A DNA stretch of 18,184 bases from Candidatus Krumholzibacteriia bacterium (GCA_029863355.1 JAOTVO010000017.1:1-18184); one strand, 5' to 3'; counted from the first letter of the stretch, positions 6,499 through 15,086 are shown. Made by a program: numbers and translations. Notes: generated by a model from the sequence alone, not told the origin.

Positions 6499-6813
6499 GG
6501 CTTTGGACTCCTTTCAGGCCGAGGGCGCCCGCCGGGCGCACCACGGCGCTCACATGCGCCGCATCGTTTTGCAAACCGCCCCCCCGTATCCTGCAACACC
6601 CCGTGGCGCCGGAAAGGCCCCGGCGATCGACGCAGCGCGCATCGATGGGTTGATCGTCCCCCTAACGGCAAGAAACGGGCCCGGAGGAAGTCTCCATTGC
6701 TTGCGAGGCCGCAGCGCTCCAGGGAAGCCCTGTGGGTTCCCCGCCGTTTCGTCGATTACGTCGGTGGGTATGAGGAACGGAGTGGTCGGGGCGAGTCGAC
6801 GCCCCGGAGCCGG
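6499..6813. other. Intergenic stretch of 315 bases, no gene recognised
   Basis: This stretch separates the DUF805 gene from the end of the seven-gene minus-strand run. I find no coding frame with a ribosome site, no tRNA-like fold and no clear -10/-35 pair. It has a seven-base cytosine run near 6582 and a GC-rich hairpin at 6787-6806. It must hold the DUF805 promoter, which I cannot place. Confidence 0.5.
6787..6806 (-). terminator. Possible GC hairpin terminator of the seven-gene run
   Basis: CGGGGCG (6787-6793) pairs with CGCCCCG (6800-6806) around a six-base loop. It begins eight bases after the TIGR00266 stop codon in the minus direction. No U-tract follows, so it could be a weak or Rho-assisted terminator, an RNA 3'-end stabiliser, or chance in GC-rich DNA. 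Confidence 0.35.
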
Positions 6814-7605
6814 CTAACCGTCGCCGTCGATCAAGTCGCCGAGCGAGCCCAGTATGGAGCCCTCTCCCTTGCGCCGGCCGCCGGCGCGCGGCGCGTGCGC
6901 GATGATGCGATCGGCGAGGCGCGAGAAGGGGAGACTCTGCAGGTAGACGGTGCCCGTGCCGCGCAGCGTGGCCAGGAAGAGTCCCTCGCCGCCGAAGAAC
7001 ATCGACTTCAAGCCGCCGGCGCGCTGGATGTCGTAGTCGATCCCGGGCGAGAAGGCGACGAGGCAGCCCGTGTCGGTGCGAAGCGTCTCGCCGTGCAGCT
7101 GCTTCTCGATCACCGTGCCGCCCGCGTGGACGAAGGCCATGCCGTCGCCGCTCAGTCGCTGCAGGATGAAGCCTTCGCCGCCGAAGAAACCCGTGCCCAG
7201 GCGCTTCGAGAAGGCGATGCCCACGCTCGTGCCCTTGGCGGCGCAGAGAAACGCATCCTTCTGGCAGATGAGCTCGCCACCGGCGCGCGCCAGATCGACG
7301 CAGATGATCTTGCCCGGGTAGGGCGCGGCGAACGCCACGCGCTTGCTGCCCTGGCCGCCGTTGGTGAAGTGCGTCATGAAGACGGACTCGCCGGTGAGCA
7401 CGCGCTTGCCGACGTTCAGGAGCTTGCCCAGCATCGACTCCGTGGCGGCAGAGCCGTCGCCCATCTTCGCCTCGAAGGTCACCCCGTCGTCCATGTAGTT
7501 CATCGCGCCCGCCTCCGCGATCACGGTCTCTCCGGGGTCGAGCTCGATCTCCACGATCTGCATGTCGTCGCCGAGGATCTCGTAGTCGATTGCGTGGGAA
7601 GCCAT
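6814..7605 (-). CDS. TIGR00266 / AIM24 family protein
   Basis: A 263-residue soluble protein of the TIGR00266 (AIM24-like) beta-rich family. Visible signatures are [21 protein letters not shown] near the N-terminus, [15 protein letters not shown], repeated aromatic-glycine turns ([19 protein letters not shown] and [17 protein letters not shown]), and [16 protein letters not shown] near the end. These proteins form trimeric beta-sandwich assemblies; the molecular role in bacteria is unknown, and the mitochondrial relative AIM24 affects inner-membrane organisation. AAGGAG lies six bases upstream of the ATG. Only two bases separate it from the MFS stop codon, so it is probably the last gene of the run that starts at 15051. 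The C-terminus is a basic then glycine-rich tail ([10 protein letters not shown]), which is not conserved. Confidence 0.92.
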   Translation of the reverse strand: MASHAIDYEILGDDMQIVEIELDPGETVIAEAGAMNYMDDGVTFEAKMGDGSAATESMLGKLLNVGKRVLTGESVFMTHFTNGGQGSKRVAFAAPYPGKIICVDLARAGGELICQKDAFLCAAKGTSVGIAFSKRLGTGFFGGEGFILQRLSGDGMAFVHAGGTVIEKQLHGETLRTDTGCLVAFSPGIDYDIQRAGGLKSMFFGGEGLFLATLRGTGTVYLQSLPFSRLADRIIAHAPRAGGRRKGEGSILGSLGDLIDGDG

Positions 7606-7607
7606 CG

Positions 7608-8852
7608 TCACTCCTTCGGTTGAGGATCGCTGCGCCGCGGGCCGTGGCGCCAACGCAGGCCGGCCAGGGCAAAGGCGACGCCGCCGGCCAGGAGTCCCAT
7701 ACCCGACACGCGGTAGGCGTATTCGAATCCGCCCCGCTGCACGAGCGGGTGGAGCAGGATGGGAGAGAGAAACTGACCGAGAAACAGCGCCGTGTTCAGG
7801 CCGCCCACCACGCGCCCGCGCAGAAGAGGCGGCGCTGTCCCGAGCAGCCATTCCATCAAGTTGGGGAAGTTTAACCCCATGGGTGCGCCCACGACGACCA
7901 TGGCCACCAGCACTTCGGCGTAGGATCGCGCGCGCGCCACCAGGAGCAGCCCCGCGCCCAGGAACAGGAGCTGGAGCGCCGCGACGGGCGCCCGCCGCAG
8001 CCGCTCGCGAATGCGCGGGAACGCCAGCGCCACGGCGGCCGCGCACACGGTGGTGACGGCCAGCGCCGCCCCGGCCAGACGCGGCGCACTCACGCCCAGC
8101 GCGACCAGATGAAAGGGGAGCTGGACGGGGATCGAGTAGAAGGCCACCTGCACGCCGAAGGCGAAGAGGTAGAGCACGGCGATCAGTAGCACGCGTGGCC
8201 CGCTCAGCGCGCGGCCGGCCATCCCGGTTCCCGGCTCCGGCGTACCGCGCGCCGGCATCGAGGGCTCTTCGAGCACCTTCGCCACAGCGGCGAATATCAC
8301 GATCGCGCTCGCATACAAGAGGAAAGGCGCGCGCCACGAAATCTCGGCCAGTGCCCCGCCAGCAAGGAGAAAGAGCATGCCGGACAATCCGCCCGTAGCA
8401 CCCAGCAGCCCAAGCAAGCGGTTGCGCGCGGCGCCCGCGTAGTAGTCGCCGATCAGGGTCACCGCGGTGGTCGTGGTGGCCGCCACCGCCAGCCCCAAGA
8501 GGGCGCGGCTCGCGACGATGGCCTCCAGAGAATCCAGCCACGCGCCCGCCGTGCCCGCCACCGTGTAGACCGCGACGGCCACGAGCAGGATGCGCTTGCG
8601 GCCGAAACGATCCAGCAGCCACCCCACGCCCGGGGCGGCCAGCGCGACGGCGAGCGAGGGAACGGTGAGCAGCAGGCGGGCCAGCAGGTCCGCCGCCGGT
8701 ACTTCCGCAAAATGCGAGGCAATGCCGGGAAGCGCCGGTGCGACGGCCGTGCCGGCCAACATGGTCAGCGTGATCAGCGCGAGCAGCGTGAGGACGCGCG
8801 CCGTTTCGCGAGGTACACGATTACGTCCCCCGGCGGTGGCGTCAGGGGGCAT
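7608..8852 (-). CDS. MFS transporter
   Basis: A 414-residue major facilitator with about 12 hydrophobic helices. The loop 2-3 signature is clear ([14 protein letters not shown]), as is the central cytoplasmic loop ([19 protein letters not shown]) between the two six-helix halves, and [10 protein letters not shown] in the loop that corresponds to 8-9. It resembles drug-efflux-type (DHA1-like) members, so export is more likely than uptake, but the substrate cannot be read from the sequence. Its start codon overlaps the end of the DUF6265 gene by 11 bases, and no separate Shine-Dalgarno sequence is obvious, so translation probably depends on coupling. It lies in the same run as the epimerase and amidohydrolase genes and could move their product. 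Confidence 0.9.
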   Translation of the reverse strand: MPPDATAGGRNRVPRETARVLTLLALITLTMLAGTAVAPALPGIASHFAEVPAADLLARLLLTVPSLAVALAAPGVGWLLDRFGRKRILLVAVAVYTVAGTAGAWLDSLEAIVASRALLGLAVAATTTTAVTLIGDYYAGAARNRLLGLLGATGGLSGMLFLLAGGALAEISWRAPFLLYASAIVIFAAVAKVLEEPSMPARGTPEPGTGMAGRALSGPRVLLIAVLYLFAFGVQVAFYSIPVQLPFHLVALGVSAPRLAGAALAVTTVCAAAVALAFPRIRERLRRAPVAALQLLFLGAGLLLVARARSYAEVLVAMVVVGAPMGLNFPNLMEWLLGTAPPLLRGRVVGGLNTALFLGQFLSPILLHPLVQRGGFEYAYRVSGMGLLAGGVAFALAGLRWRHGPRRSDPQPKE

Positions 8853-9360
8853 GGCCGAGGGGCGCGCGATCCATCAGCCAGACTTCCACGATGTCCTGGT
8901 CGTCGTCCACGCCCTCTATGGTCGCGCGGAGCTTCCCGTCGGATTCGAGCAGGTAGACGATGCGCTGCGGAAAGTCGTGCGCCTTGTTCTCGAACACCGC
9001 TTTGCGCCCGGCTTCCAGCGCCACCAGACGAAACGCCGCTTCCCCCTGGTTCGAAGGCTTGGCCACGTAGTAGATACCATCGGCGCGCTCCTCGATACGC
9101 AGGAACTCGTAGAACACGCCGCCGGTATCCCGCAGGTCGCGGTGCACGCCCACCATGACGCCGCCCAGGGGCTCGAGCCAGCACTCTTCGATACGGGTGT
9201 CGTTCCGCTCCCTCGCCCAGTACCCGGTGAGCCAGCTCAGGTCCTGAAGGCGAAACGGCGCCGCCTTCGTGTCCCGGGCGAATGCCGGGCATAGGAACAC
9301 GGCGGAGAGCAGAACCGCGGCAGCGCTCACCATCGATGTACGCATCGTCATGCCAGCCAT
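8842..9360 (-). CDS. Exported DUF6265 protein
   Basis: A 172-residue protein with a signal peptide: basic start MTMRTSM, hydrophobic VSAAAVLLSAVFLCP, then AFA as a likely cleavage site. The mature part has the DUF6265 landmarks: LSWLTGYWARE, EECWLEPLGGVMVGVHRDL, YEFLRIEERADGIYYVAKPS, VFENKAHDFPQRIVY and a final LRATIEG. The family is periplasmic or secreted and predicted to be a lipocalin-like beta-barrel; function is unknown. Several in-frame starts exist (TTG 9381, ATG 9360, 9351, 9345), and none has a strong ribosome site. I use the ATG at 9360; the signal peptide is intact with any of them. It follows the epimerase gene by 27 bases. Confidence 0.85.
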   Translation of the reverse strand: MAGMTMRTSMVSAAAVLLSAVFLCPAFARDTKAAPFRLQDLSWLTGYWARERNDTRIEECWLEPLGGVMVGVHRDLRDTGGVFYEFLRIEERADGIYYVAKPSNQGEAAFRLVALEAGRKAVFENKAHDFPQRIVYLLESDGKLRATIEGVDDDQDIVEVWLMDRAPLGHAP

Positions 9361-9387
9361 GGTAACCGAAGCGGGGGACAAGCGCGA

Positions 9388-10449
9388 CTACAACTCGACG
9401 CCCAGCCCCGGCGCCTCCAGCGGGTAGAGGAGGCCGCGGCGCAGAATCACCGCGCCCGCGGTGGGATCGTCGATGAGGTCGAGGTGGCCGTCGAGGTCTG
9501 CGTAGGCGATGTTGGGGCGGGAGAGGGCGAAGTGGAGGCCGGCGGCGATGGCGAGGGCGGCTTCGTCCATGCAGCCCACCATGATCTCCATGCCCGCGGC
9601 GCGGGAGACGTCGTTGATACGCATGGCCTCCATGATGCCGCCCACCTTCATGAGCTTGACGTTGACCATGTCGATGAGATCTCTGCGCGCGAGGCGGAAG
9701 GCGTCGAGCAGCGAAAGGATGCTCTCGTCGGCCATGATGGGAATGGGAACCCCGCGCGTCACGGCGCCGAGCTTGCCGGGGTCGTCGCGCGGCGTCGGCT
9801 GCTCGATCAGCTCGAGCTTGGCTGTTTGCGTCTCCTTGTAGAAGCGCAGCGTGTCCTCCACGGTGTAGCCCTGGTTGGCGTCGAAACGCAGCTCGATGCG
9901 CGGCCCGACTGCCTCGCGCACCTTGAGCACGCGTTCGATGTCGCCGGCCACGTCGGCGCCGCCCTTGAGCTTGAGGCTGCGAAAATCGCGCCCGACGAAA
10001 TCGCGCGCGCGCGCCACGGTCTCGTCCACGGGCAGGATACCGATGGTGATGCTCGTGCGTATGCGGCTTCGGTAGCCGCCGAGGAGTCTGTACAGGGGAA
10101 TCCCCGCCACCTTGCCCATGAGGTCGTGGAGCGCCATGTCGGCCAGGGCCAATGATGCGGGCTGTTTGGCAAGTGACTTTTCCAAGAAAGCGAGCCGCCG
10201 TGCGATGCGAAGGGGGTCGCGACCGATGAGGGCGGGGCGAATGTGTCCGTCGATGGCTTCCATCACGGTCCGCTCCGTCTCCCCGGTGACGGCGAGATCG
10301 GGCGCCGAGCAGCCGTATCCGCGCGCGCCGGTGTTGGTGCCCACGCGCATGAACACGTTGACCGCCTTGTCTACGGTCTCGTAGGCGATGGTGTAGGGCT
10401 CGCGGAGCTTGAACTCCTGCACCCACGCTTCGACGACGGTGATTCGCAT
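9388..10449 (-). CDS. Enolase-superfamily dipeptide epimerase (AEE-like)
   Basis: A 353-residue enolase-superfamily enzyme of the muconate-lactonising subgroup. The active-site set is complete: the KxK acid/base motif K160-L-K162 in FRSLKLKGG, metal ligands D190 (RFDANQGY), E216 (LIEQP) and D241 (MADES), and the opposite-face lysine in [10 protein letters not shown] (K265). GCMDE (292-296) and D318-L-D320 in YADLDG follow; a DxD at the end of the eighth strand binds the dipeptide ammonium group in characterised L-Ala-D/L-Glu epimerases. A 1,1-proton-transfer epimerase acting on an Ala-Glu-like dipeptide is therefore the best call. The N-acetyl-D-glutamate racemase DgcA comes from the same superfamily and is an alternative, because a DUF1611 (DgcN-like) gene is in the same run. 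The gene starts nine bases after the fusion gene. Confidence 0.9.
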   Translation of the reverse strand: MRITVVEAWVQEFKLREPYTIAYETVDKAVNVFMRVGTNTGARGYGCSAPDLAVTGETERTVMEAIDGHIRPALIGRDPLRIARRLAFLEKSLAKQPASLALADMALHDLMGKVAGIPLYRLLGGYRSRIRTSITIGILPVDETVARARDFVGRDFRSLKLKGGADVAGDIERVLKVREAVGPRIELRFDANQGYTVEDTLRFYKETQTAKLELIEQPTPRDDPGKLGAVTRGVPIPIMADESILSLLDAFRLARRDLIDMVNVKLMKVGGIMEAMRINDVSRAAGMEIMVGCMDEAALAIAAGLHFALSRPNIAYADLDGHLDLIDDPTAGAVILRRGLLYPLEAPGLGVEL

Positions 10450-10458
10450 AGCGCCGTC

Positions 10459-12810
10459 TCAGTACTTGCGCTGGTAGATCTCGTCGAGGGTCATGCGCTT
10501 CAGGTCTTCGACGAAGGCCACCATATGCGCGATCATGACCTCCCAGATGCGCTTGCCCTTTTCGGCGGTGGCCTTGGTGGGGTCGCCCATCACGCCGCTC
10601 TTGGAGATCTTGCTGGTGTGGGCGTGCCAGGGCACGCCGCGCTGCGACGTGAAATCGAGGTAGCGGCTGGAAAACTTGGGCACGGAAGTGCGCGCCGCGG
10701 CCATGTGTACCAGGTGCGGCCGCGTGGCGAGCGCGGTGCTCGTCTCGACTTCCCCCGCGTGCACGTCGTTGGGCGTATCGGCGATCTGGTGGACGTCGAT
10801 GTCGCTCGTCTCGCCCGTATCCACACATACGAAGACGTGTGCGTCGCGGTTGATCATCTGCGCAGCGTAATTCAGGGCCGGCGCGTTGCCGCCGTGGCCA
10901 TTGATGATCACGATCTTCTTGATTCCGTTGCGCGCGAGGCTCGTTCCCACCTCGTAGATGAGGCGAGCGAGCGTGTCATTGGAGATGCTCACCGTGCCCT
11001 TGAAATCCTCGTGGTGGTAGGACACGCCGTAGGGGATCACGGGAAGCACGACGGGCTTGGGGTCGCTGCACGCCTGCGCCACCCGGCGGGCCATGTACTC
11101 GGCATCGAAGGCGTCGGTGTCCAGCGGCAGGTGCGGGCCGTGCTGCTCGGTTGCCCCCACGGGGAGCAGCGCGACATCGACCCGTCGGAGCACGCGCTCG
11201 GCCTGCGGCCATGTCATCTCGCCCCAGAGATAGGCGAAGCCGCGGACCGCGGAACCGACGGCGAGGCCGGCGGGCGCTTGCATCTCGTAGGGGTACAGGG
11301 CCTCGATCGCCGGGTCGGAGAGCACGTCGAACGGTTTCCACGCTCGGCCTTCGCGGACCAGCGCCCCGTCCGCGTGGGCGAGGAGAATGCGCAGCACCGG
11401 GCGCCGCAGGTCGACCGGGATGCCGTCGATACGCGAACGCCGGGGGTCGAAACGCAGCTTTATCACCTCGGGCACGGGCTTCAGCGATTTGCGCGCTTCC
11501 GCGCTCTGGGGGACCCGCTGTCTCTGCGCGAGCATATAGAGGAGATGTTGGCGACCCGGGCCCTCCTGGTGCACGCCCTTCTCGGCGACGTCGATGAGAC
11601 AGCGGTCGATCTGCTCCTTCGTGTATCCGCAACGCGTCGCGTCGGCTCCCAACGCCACCAGCATGCCCACGATGCGGCGGCACTTCTCGCATTTGCCACA
11701 AGGCCGTACGTGGTCGCCTTCGGTGTGGGTGGCGTGACATGACATCTGCAGGCGCTGCAGCTCGGGGTAGCGCTCGACGAGCGTCTTCTGGATCAGCAAC
11801 TCGGAGAGCGGGCGGAGGAGTGAGAACTGCGACACCGACCAGCCCTTGCGCAGGTAGTAGCGCGACATGGCGTTGTCGAAGTGGCGGCTCTGGTCGTAGA
11901 GACCGTCGTAGTGGGGGATCCCCTGAAAGGCACTGCGCGCGGTGGTGTCGAACTCGTCGCCGATCACTACGCGCCCCATGCCGTACTTGCGCACGAGCGG
12001 CAAGGCCCCAAAGATGAACACGGCCACCGTCCACAACCGGATCGGATACTCGTCCGCGCGAACGCTGGCGAAGTCCGGGCGCACGAAGGGGAGGTGGCGC
12101 AGCATGGCCGCGAACACGCGGTCGGAGTTCATCCACACGCGTTTGGTGTCGGGGACGCTCTTCTCGAAATGACGAAACGCGTTCAGCGCCGTGAACCAGT
12201 GCCGGCCCGACTCGTTGGCAAAAATCGGGTAGACCTTCTTGCCGAGCTCGCTCAACAGACCGTGCGACAGCAGACTGTCCTTGCCGCCGCTGGAGAGGAC
12301 GGCGTACTTCTCGCGATCGGTACGCCACAGCGTCCACGCCGGGCTCCTGGCCGACCGCAGGTCGGGGAAGTCCAGTTCCGCTTGCGTGTACGCCGCGAGC
12401 TTCTGCGGCTTCATGGGGAACGCGTCGCCGGCGAGGAACGGGTTGGGCTCGAGGAACTTCTTCACGTAGATCTCGCGCGACGTGTTCTCGATCATCTCCT
12501 GGATGAAGCGGCGATCGGGGTCGCCGAACACCCCGCGGAACACGATGCGCTTGCAGAAGAGACCGTAGTTGAGCGCCACCTGGGCGCCCACCATGGCGGC
12601 GAGGTTCTGCGACGCCTCCTCGGAGGGATCGAACACGTCCTCGCCCCAGCGGTAGATGAGGTTGATCGTCTCGGAGCCTCCCCCGCGGTGCACCGTGTAG
12701 GGCATGACGAGCCGCGCCGGCTGCAGGCGCGGCGGCCCCACCTCGAGCGTGTCTAGCACGACCAGGGGGGCGAGGGGGGAGGAGCTTTTTCGCTTCTGCT
12801 TGTCGCTCAT
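10459..12810 (-). CDS. Fusion: PP-loop ATP pyrophosphatase (MurL/QueC-like) + creatininase-family amidohydrolase
   Basis: One uninterrupted 783-residue frame with two enzymes. Residues about 1-440 are an N-type ATP-pyrophosphatase domain: PP-loop SSGGKDS at 173-179, FSLLRPLSELLI at 329-340, and a probable zinc site C358-x12-C371-x2-C374-x2-C377, spaced much like QueC. The SLLRPLSEL and SC...CGKCxKC motifs also recall MurL, which epimerises the terminal L-Glu of UDP-MurNAc-L-Ala-L-Glu with ATP to AMP and PPi. A linker of about 85 residues leads to a creatininase domain (about 525-783): LLPVGATEQHGPHLPLDTD gives metal ligands E555, H557 and D566, NGHGGN gives H639, and HAGEVET (684-690) supplies the remaining acid. 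That family hydrolyses amide or formyl groups (creatininase, FAPy deformylase, MftE). The ATG overlaps the DUF1611 stop (ATGA). The substrate is unknown. Confidence 0.88.
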   Translation of the reverse strand: MSDKQKRKSSSPLAPLVVLDTLEVGPPRLQPARLVMPYTVHRGGGSETINLIYRWGEDVFDPSEEASQNLAAMVGAQVALNYGLFCKRIVFRGVFGDPDRRFIQEMIENTSREIYVKKFLEPNPFLAGDAFPMKPQKLAAYTQAELDFPDLRSARSPAWTLWRTDREKYAVLSSGGKDSLLSHGLLSELGKKVYPIFANESGRHWFTALNAFRHFEKSVPDTKRVWMNSDRVFAAMLRHLPFVRPDFASVRADEYPIRLWTVAVFIFGALPLVRKYGMGRVVIGDEFDTTARSAFQGIPHYDGLYDQSRHFDNAMSRYYLRKGWSVSQFSLLRPLSELLIQKTLVERYPELQRLQMSCHATHTEGDHVRPCGKCEKCRRIVGMLVALGADATRCGYTKEQIDRCLIDVAEKGVHQEGPGRQHLLYMLAQRQRVPQSAEARKSLKPVPEVIKLRFDPRRSRIDGIPVDLRRPVLRILLAHADGALVREGRAWKPFDVLSDPAIEALYPYEMQAPAGLAVGSAVRGFAYLWGEMTWPQAERVLRRVDVALLPVGATEQHGPHLPLDTDAFDAEYMARRVAQACSDPKPVVLPVIPYGVSYHHEDFKGTVSISNDTLARLIYEVGTSLARNGIKKIVIINGHGGNAPALNYAAQMINRDAHVFVCVDTGETSDIDVHQIADTPNDVHAGEVETSTALATRPHLVHMAAARTSVPKFSSRYLDFTSQRGVPWHAHTSKISKSGVMGDPTKATAEKGKRIWEVMIAHMVAFVEDLKRMTLDEIYQRKY

Positions 12811-13919
12811 GGCTCTCGTTCTTCACTCCGGGCGCGGGGAGCGGATGCGCGCATGTGCTCGCGCAGCACGGCCACCAGCCCGGCGGGGCCGTCCAGGAGC
12901 GTATCGAACACGGGCAGTTCCGTCACGCGCGCGATCGTGGCGCACACGGTTCGCACCTGGTCGCGCGGGATGCGCTCGTGGTTGATCGTGACCGCGACGA
13001 CGGGGCGGTCGGATACCTCCTCGGCGGCGCGGATCTGTTTGGGCAGGGGATGGAGCCTGTAGCCGGGAAAGCCGTCGTAGTCGACGCGGGTGGGCGCGTG
13101 CTGCAACACGATCGCGTGCGGCCGGCCCGCCGCGAGCAGCTCGAAGCCGCCCGGGTATGCGGGGTTGAGGAGGCTGCCCTGCCCTTCCAGGACGATCACC
13201 TCGGGCGAGGTCTCCTTCCACGCGGACCACACGGCGTGCTCGATCTCGCCGGAGATGAAATCGTTGACCAGCGAGTCGAGCACGATTCCATAGCGAGCGC
13301 CCTGCATCCACGCCGTTTGTCCCGTGCCCACGAGCTCGGCGCTCACGCCGGCGGCGCGCATCCCGTGGACAATGTGCCACGCCGTGGTGCGCTTGCCGAC
13401 GGCCGAGTCGGTGCCGAGCATCGCCACGCGGAACGAGGTCACTTCCTCGATCTTGCCCGTGAAGAAGTGGAGCGCCGAGCGAGGCGGCGGCCTGCGGATG
13501 TCGCGCAGGACGACGCCGTGCCGTTCGGCCATCGGCGCGATCTCCGGGTCTTTGCCGAGAAAATCGTGCAGGCCGCAATCCACGTTGAGGCCGTGCGCGA
13601 TCGCGGCCATGACGTCGCTGCGCGCGGAAGGGGACAGGCGGCCTCCGTCGGGCGCAATCCCGATCACCAGGTGCGTGGCGCTCTCGCCCGCGGAGCGCGC
13701 CGCGGCCAGCGCTTGATCGAGCGACGCCACGACGGGGATGCCCGACGGCGCTCCGTCGAGCACCTCTCCGGCGTCGCGTCCCGCGTAGCGCGAGTCCATG
13801 ACCGAGAGCACGCGGTATCGTTCGGTGAACCGCACCAGCCCGTGCGCCGTCTTGCCGTTCGGGGTGTTGAACGCCCCTTCGCAGTAGACGATAGCGTTGC
13901 CGTCCCAGCCCGGTGTCAC
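12807..13919 (-). CDS. DUF1611 P-loop protein, DgcN-like
   Basis: A 370-residue DUF1611 protein. The N-terminal domain (about 1-160) begins AIVYCEGAFNTPNGKTAHGLVR and looks Rossmann-like. The C-terminal domain starts near FRVAMLGTDSAVGKRTTAW, with a Walker A-type loop at about 169-179, then VGTGQTAWMQG, and VIVLEGQGSLLNP at about 241-253 in the Walker B position. A member, DgcN, has been reported as a D-glutamate N-acetyltransferase working with the enolase-superfamily racemase DgcA, so finding DUF1611 and such an enzyme in one run is meaningful. I start at the GTG at 13919 because GGAGG lies four bases upstream, overlapping the end of the PLP gene. An earlier TTG at 13955 has no ribosome site. 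The stop overlaps the next start in ATGA. Confidence 0.88.
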   Translation of the reverse strand: MTPGWDGNAIVYCEGAFNTPNGKTAHGLVRFTERYRVLSVMDSRYAGRDAGEVLDGAPSGIPVVASLDQALAAARSAGESATHLVIGIAPDGGRLSPSARSDVMAAIAHGLNVDCGLHDFLGKDPEIAPMAERHGVVLRDIRRPPPRSALHFFTGKIEEVTSFRVAMLGTDSAVGKRTTAWHIVHGMRAAGVSAELVGTGQTAWMQGARYGIVLDSLVNDFISGEIEHAVWSAWKETSPEVIVLEGQGSLLNPAYPGGFELLAAGRPHAIVLQHAPTRVDYDGFPGYRLHPLPKQIRAAEEVSDRPVVAVTINHERIPRDQVRTVCATIARVTELPVFDTLLDGPAGLVAVLREHMRASAPRARSEEREP

Positions 13920-13929
13920 GCCGCCTCCG

Positions 13930-15051
13930 TCACTTGCGCCCGGTGAGGACGACAACGTAGCGGTCGCCGGGGAGCGGGTTCTTCTGCAGGCCGCTCACGA
14001 GCGCGATGAGGCCCGCCGTGGAGGCGGGCAGCACGCTGAGCCCTTCGCGCTCGCGCAGCAACCTCGCGCACGACAGCATCTCCTTATCGCTGGCGTCCGC
14101 CGCCCAGCCGCCGGTCGCGCGGATTCCCTCCAGGGCCTCGTTCCCGTCGATGGAGTGCCAATTGATGAGCGGTTCGTTGATCTGCGTCTCCTTGATTGCG
14201 TCGGGGGGCAGGTCCTCGCAGGTCGGAAGGTTCTTCACGAACGCGCGGACGATAGGGTTCTTGCCGAAGGACGAGCCGACGACGATGCGCGGCATGCGCG
14301 ACGTCTTTCCGCGCCGGTACAGGCTCAGAAAACCGCGGTACGTACCGGCGGCGGTCGAACCGTTGGAGACGGGCAGCGCGACGGCGGCGGGCGCGTCGCG
14401 CAACTCGTCGTAGATCTCGTTGGCGATGCCGCCGTAGGCGCGCATCTGCAGCGTGCTGTTGCTGCCGCCGGGGTTGGCGTCGTAGAGATCATTCCGCTCG
14501 GCGCGCTCACGCGAAGCCCTCACGGCGGCTTCGTAGTCGCCGCGCACGCGCAGGATCTCGGCGCCCAGGGCGACCATCTCCACTGTGCGCTTGGTGCGGA
14601 ACTGCTCCGGTATATAAATGATGCAGCGCAGCCCGGCCAGCGAGGCGGCCAGCGCCATGGCGGCGCCGTAATTGCCGCAGGTGGCGATGGTTACCGTGTC
14701 GAAGCCACGCCGGAGCGCGTCCTTGACCTGCGCAAAGGAGATGCGGTCCTTCTGCGTGCCGGTCGGGTTGCCGCCCTCGAACTTGAGGAAGAGCTGCCGC
14801 AGCCCGACTTCGCGTTCCAGGTTGCGCGCGCGCGTGAGGTTGGTGTCGCCGACTTCGCAGTCGGTGATGTCCTCGTAGGCATCGATGCGCTCCTCGATCG
14901 GGCGCGACGCATCGGCGGCGATGCGCCGTTGCGCTTCGACGGCGTCGGCGACGCGCGCGATCGCGACTTCGCCCGTCGCGCCGTCGAGAAGGTCTAGCCC
15001 GCCGTCGTTGGCCAGCGCGCTGGCCTCCGGCGGTATTTCGTTCTGGGCCAT
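13930..15051 (-). CDS. Threonine-synthase-like PLP-dependent enzyme
   Basis: A 373-residue fold-type II PLP enzyme of the tryptophan synthase beta superfamily, closest by motif to threonine synthase. GDTNLTRARNLER leads to FLKFEGGNPTGTQKDR, where K101 is the Schiff-base lysine. CGNYGAAMALA (125-135) is the phosphate/substrate Asn loop, SNGSTAAGTYRGF (229-241) binds the cofactor phosphate, and the C-terminus is VVVLTGRK. Threonine synthase proper has GNPTGSFKDR; here SF is replaced by TQ, which with the operon context suggests a paralogue for beta-replacement or beta-elimination on another amino acid (compare cysteate synthase). The ATG at 15051 follows GAGGAGG, with a rather long spacing of 11 bases. 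An upstream ATG at 15087 has no ribosome site. It is the first gene of the seven-gene run. Confidence 0.87.
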   Translation of the reverse strand: MAQNEIPPEASALANDGGLDLLDGATGEVAIARVADAVEAQRRIAADASRPIEERIDAYEDITDCEVGDTNLTRARNLEREVGLRQLFLKFEGGNPTGTQKDRISFAQVKDALRRGFDTVTIATCGNYGAAMALAASLAGLRCIIYIPEQFRTKRTVEMVALGAEILRVRGDYEAAVRASRERAERNDLYDANPGGSNSTLQMRAYGGIANEIYDELRDAPAAVALPVSNGSTAAGTYRGFLSLYRRGKTSRMPRIVVGSSFGKNPIVRAFVKNLPTCEDLPPDAIKETQINEPLINWHSIDGNEALEGIRATGGWAADASDKEMLSCARLLREREGLSVLPASTAGLIALVSGLQKNPLPGDRYVVVLTGRK

Positions 15052-15075
15052 TCCGCGGGGAACCTCCTCGGCGGC

Positions 15076-15084
15076 ATGATAGCA
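15076..15084 (-). promoter_or_regulatory. Extended -10 promoter of the seven-gene run
   Basis: Read on the minus strand this is TGCTATCAT, an extended -10 (TG, one base, TATCAT). No good -35 is seen, as is common with extended -10 promoters. Transcription would start near 15069, right at the GAGGAGG ribosome site of the PLP gene, giving a leader of only about 18 bases. Confidence 0.45.
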
Positions 15085-15086
15085 CA

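Noticed and set aside
6118..7623. 501-residue plus-strand frame across the DUF805 and TIGR00266 genes
   Set aside because: Antisense to two recognised genes and their intergenic region; low-complexity composition typical of GC-rich shadow frames.
10243..11742. 499-residue plus-strand frame opposite the fusion gene
   Set aside because: Shadow of the creatininase and PP-loop domains; rich in Val/Gly/His/Arg with no domain.
11490..12810. Assignment as queuosine-pathway QueC
   Set aside because: The PP-loop and cysteine cluster fit, but no queC-linked genes (queD, queE, queF) are present, the domain is about twice QueC length, and it carries a MurL-like SLLRPLSEL segment.
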